Source of the DNA: Parvularia atlantis
Lineage: Eukaryota > Opisthokonta > Rotosphaerida
DNA: 12,155 nt
Reading direction: 5' to 3'
Assembly: GCA_943704415.1 (NCBI GenBank)
Contig: CALSCO010001815.1
Coordinates: forward strand, 1 to 12,155
The notes under the pieces were generated by a model. That model was not told the DNA's origin. It was given only the letters and a program-made list of their open reading frames with translations, and did not search any database. The position numbers and the translations under genes were made by a program. Below, one piece after another: positions 10,568 to 12,155 of this stretch. The stretch's first letter is position 1, and each line of letters starts with the position of its first letter.

Positions 10568-11470
10568 CTGAAGCTCGTGCTCGGCCGCGATGAGTGGTGC
10601 GTCTGGCGTCGTCGCGGCCGGCTGCGGCAGGGCGACGACGGGCCGCGGCTCGGGACTGTACGCCTCCACGGGCGCAGTCGCGTGTTCAGGTACAGGCACA
10701 GGCGCGAGTGCGGGCGGCTGCACAACCATGCCGCTGTGCCGGCGCTCGCGGTACGACGCCGTGTCGACGACGATCTCGTCGTACTCCTCGCCGCCGTCGT
10801 CGTGCTCGGCCGCAGCGTCGTCCAGCTCGATCGCGCTGGGCTGCGCGGCGTGCAGGCCGTTGGTGACCCGGGCGCCGGCCAGCATCGGCGGCGGCGGCTC
10901 GCTCGGCGGCGTGCTCGACCGCGCGGGTGCCGGCGATGGTGCGCGCGTCGTTGCGGGCGACGGCGAGAGCGCGACGACGGCGGGCGGCGATGCGGCGCGC
11001 TTGAGGGCCGTCCCGGCGGGCAAGTCGACGACGGCCGCATCTGCGGGCCTCGCCGGGGTGCTGACGTAGCCCTCGACCGAGAGCGTGAGCCGCGCAAAGT
11101 CGCCGCGGACGACGAGCGAGGTGCACTCGTCCACGAGCGCGGCCGGCGCGACCGAGAGCGCCTGGACGGTGGCGCAGTCGGCGTACTCAAACTGGCCGCC
11201 GGGGCGGTGCAGGCGGCGGTAGGCGTCGTCGTCGCTGGCGGGCGGGCGGCGCGCGACGAAGAGCTCGAGGGCGAAGCGCGCGGGTGCCGTCTCGCCCGGG
11301 GCGGCGTTGGCGCCGTGGCCGCGGAGGCCGCGCGGGACGACGCTGATCTGGGTCAGGCGCACGGGCGCGTCGAAGACGATCTCGTGCGCGTGCACGGGGG
11401 GCGGCGCGCCGGGCCGCAGCGTCGTCGCGCTCGTCGCCGGCGCCGCGAGCGTCCCGAAGAAGAGCTGCAT
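6230..11470 (-). CDS. Virilizer (VIRMA/VIR) homologue, m6A writer complex scaffold
   Basis: Four exons: 11470-9340, 9268-8050, 7999-6930 and 6864-6230. Introns are 9339-9269 (71 nt), 8049-8000 (50 nt) and 6929-6865 (65 nt). The phases fit and give 1,684 residues, near human VIRMA (about 1,812). The first 138 residues match the VIR N-terminal domain: MQLFFGTL, ISVVPRGLRGH (42-52), GETAPARFALELF (59-71) and SLVVRGDFARLTLSVEGY (118-135). Then follows a low-complexity acidic/Pro region with an EP repeat (about 302-326). A long Leu/Ala-rich helical region (about 330-1460) looks like an ARM/HEAT-type solenoid. Next is a short predicted helix (VRLREVDTLKAELDALK) and a disordered Ser/Pro tail ending in RS/SR dipeptides (about 1649-1684). 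Virilizer scaffolds WTAP/Mum2-type and METTL3-type subunits for nuclear mRNA adenosine methylation. The start is fixed by homology of MQLFF to MELLF in the animal protein. The middle is assigned from continuity, not motifs. Confidence 0.88.
6888..6913. repeat. (TG)7 plus G13 tract inside the third Virilizer intron
   Basis: Alternating TG from 6888 runs into thirteen G (6901-6913). In the transcribed sense this is a C13 run then a CA repeat, ending just before the CTGAC branch-like motif of the intron 6929-6865. Such a homopolymer is unstable and error-prone in sequencing, but lies outside coding sequence. Confidence 0.9.
10494..10565 (-). repeat. Twelve-unit hexamer repeat coding (Glu-Pro)n in Virilizer
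   Basis: Twelve 6-bp units (plus strand GGCTCC, GGCTCT, GGCTCA, one CGCTCT) without interruption. On the minus strand they code Glu-Pro repeats with one Glu-Arg. The two halves differ in the last base of the unit, which suggests expansion by slippage or unequal exchange. The repeat lies in the disordered linker between the N-terminal domain and the helical region. Confidence 0.92.
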
Positions 11471-11529
11471 TGGCCGCGCGCAGGGGCGCCGCACAGAAGA
11501 CAGAAGTCGCCCGTGAGAGGGGGTGTCAT
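11353..11529 (-). other. Upstream out-of-frame ATG/ORF overlapping the Virilizer start
   Basis: An ATG at 11529-11527 lies 59 nt before the Virilizer ATG, with A at -3 (better context than the C at -3 of the main start). It opens a 58-codon frame that overlaps the main start in another frame and stops at 11353. If it is in the mRNA it would lower Virilizer translation. The peptide resembles nothing known and is probably not functional itself. Confidence 0.3.
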
Positions 11530-11636
11530 GGTCGTCGTTGTCGTCGTCTCGAGCGCGACACACTGCACCGTCTCGCTGCGCCGGCCCATGCCATGCCCAC
11601 ACCCCACCTGCGCTACCCCGCGGAGCCGCCCCGCGC
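11471..11636. promoter_or_regulatory. 166-bp gap: OSCP 3' end and Virilizer promoter
   Basis: Both flanking genes are on the minus strand. This gap must hold the OSCP transcript end and the Virilizer promoter and 5' UTR. It contains a GAC/CAA-rich purine-pyrimidine stretch (about 11529-11555) and no TATA box or AATAAA that I can see. Confidence 0.4.
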
Positions 11637-12139
11637 TCACAGGTTCTCGCTCAGCAGTGAGTTGAGCTTGTTGAGCTTGGTCGCGACCGAGAGGTCGATC
11701 GACTTTTCGCCCACCTGCACCAGCACGCCGCCGAGGATTGCCGGGTCAACCTGTCGCGTTTCGCGCGGCACGGCGGCCGCGTGAGTGTGCGGCCCGCCAG
11801 CCCTGCGCACGTCACACCTTGGATGTGACCGAGAGCTTCTGCGTGCCCGTGACAAAGTTCTTCTTGATCGCGGCCTCGAGCTGGCTCTTGGTCTTGGCGT
11901 CGATGTCGCGCGCGGTCGTGATGATCGCCTCGACCTGACAGCCCCGCGCGCGCGCGCGCGCCTGAGCCGCGCTGCGCCAGGAGCGCAGCGCAACGCACCT
12001 CGCCGCGGTGCGCGGCCATCAGCTGCGAGAACGCCACGACGATCTTCTGCGTCTGGTTGAGGCGGCTGTTCTCGGCGAGGACGTTGAGAAACTGGACAGT
12101 GGTCGGCTGGTAGTTGCCCTTCTTGGCCACGACCTCGAT
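11637..12139 (-). CDS. ATP5: Mitochondrial F1Fo ATP synthase OSCP subunit (Atp5), C-terminal part
   Basis: The oligomycin-sensitivity-conferring protein links the F1 head to the peripheral stalk in the mitochondrial inner membrane. Visible exons on the minus strand: 12139-11999, 11934-11818 and 11750-11637. Introns are 11998-11935 (64 nt) and 11817-11751 (67 nt), both phase 0. They give 123 C-terminal residues. Family hallmarks are FLNVLAENSRL, the VEAIITTARDID strand after the GE splice, and the C-terminal block PAILGGVLVQVGEKSIDLSVATKLNKL, ending SLLSENL. An acceptor-like TGTGCAG just before 12139 suggests that the last 16 bases of the window are intron, because the frame through the G7 run reads nothing sensible. 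The N-terminal half, with the import signal, lies beyond the edge. Encoded in tandem with, and upstream of, Virilizer. Confidence 0.92.
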
Positions 12140-12155
12140 CTGCACATGCCCCCCC

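Noticed and set aside
10424-11665. Plus-strand open frame of about 413 codons opposite Virilizer exon 1
   Set aside because: Arg/Gly/Ala-rich composition with no recognisable motif. The minus strand has clear VIR homology, so this is a GC-driven antisense shadow.

Overview
This is a gene-dense, very GC-rich (mostly CG dinucleotide-rich) piece of nuclear DNA from a eukaryote. Six protein genes can be read, but only after removing many short spliceosomal introns. I reconstructed 24 complete introns of 50-80 nt. All are GT-AG, 15 of 24 start GTGCG, and most carry a CTGAC or CTCAC branch-point-like motif 10-35 nt before the acceptor. Short CTNAC-type introns, tiny intergenic gaps and the protein content suggest a compact fungal genome, probably a GC-rich basidiomycete. 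That placement is an inference; another compact GC-rich microbial eukaryote is not excluded.

Layout: (1) 57-412, minus: ribosomal protein eS27, with its last exon beyond the left edge. (2) 413-669: a shared upstream region. (3) 670-2646, plus: an LKB1/STK11-type protein kinase in eight exons, with a Ser/Pro-rich N-terminus whose start codon is uncertain. (4) 2677-4402, minus: a membrane-anchored JmjC/cupin-8-like protein in three exons with a degraded metal site. It ends 30 bp from the kinase stop. (5) 4429-5978, plus: a mitochondrial carrier of the SLC25A39/SLC25A40/Mtm1 type in nine exons. It starts 26 bp from the start of gene 4, and a perfect TGACGTCA palindrome overlaps its ATG. (6) 5979-6229: a convergent 3' region with a poly(A) signal and a small inverted repeat. 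(7) 6230-11470, minus: a 1,684-residue Virilizer (VIRMA/VIR) homologue in four exons, with an Arg-Ser-rich tail. (8) 11637-12139, minus: the C-terminal part of the mitochondrial ATP synthase OSCP subunit (Atp5), with its 5' part beyond the right edge.

The genes are not a pathway. They are housekeeping and regulatory genes packed together: translation (eS27), energy signalling (LKB1-type kinase), mitochondrial transport and ATP synthesis (carrier, OSCP), and RNA m6A writing (Virilizer). I see no tRNA, rRNA, transposon, CRISPR or prokaryotic operon signal. The most interesting items are the full-length Virilizer with an RS tail, the LKB1-type rather than Elm1/Sak1-type kinase, the degenerate JmjC protein, the Cys cluster in the carrier, and the extreme compaction. 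Exon joins were made by eye from homology, phase and splice consensus; RNA-seq would settle them.
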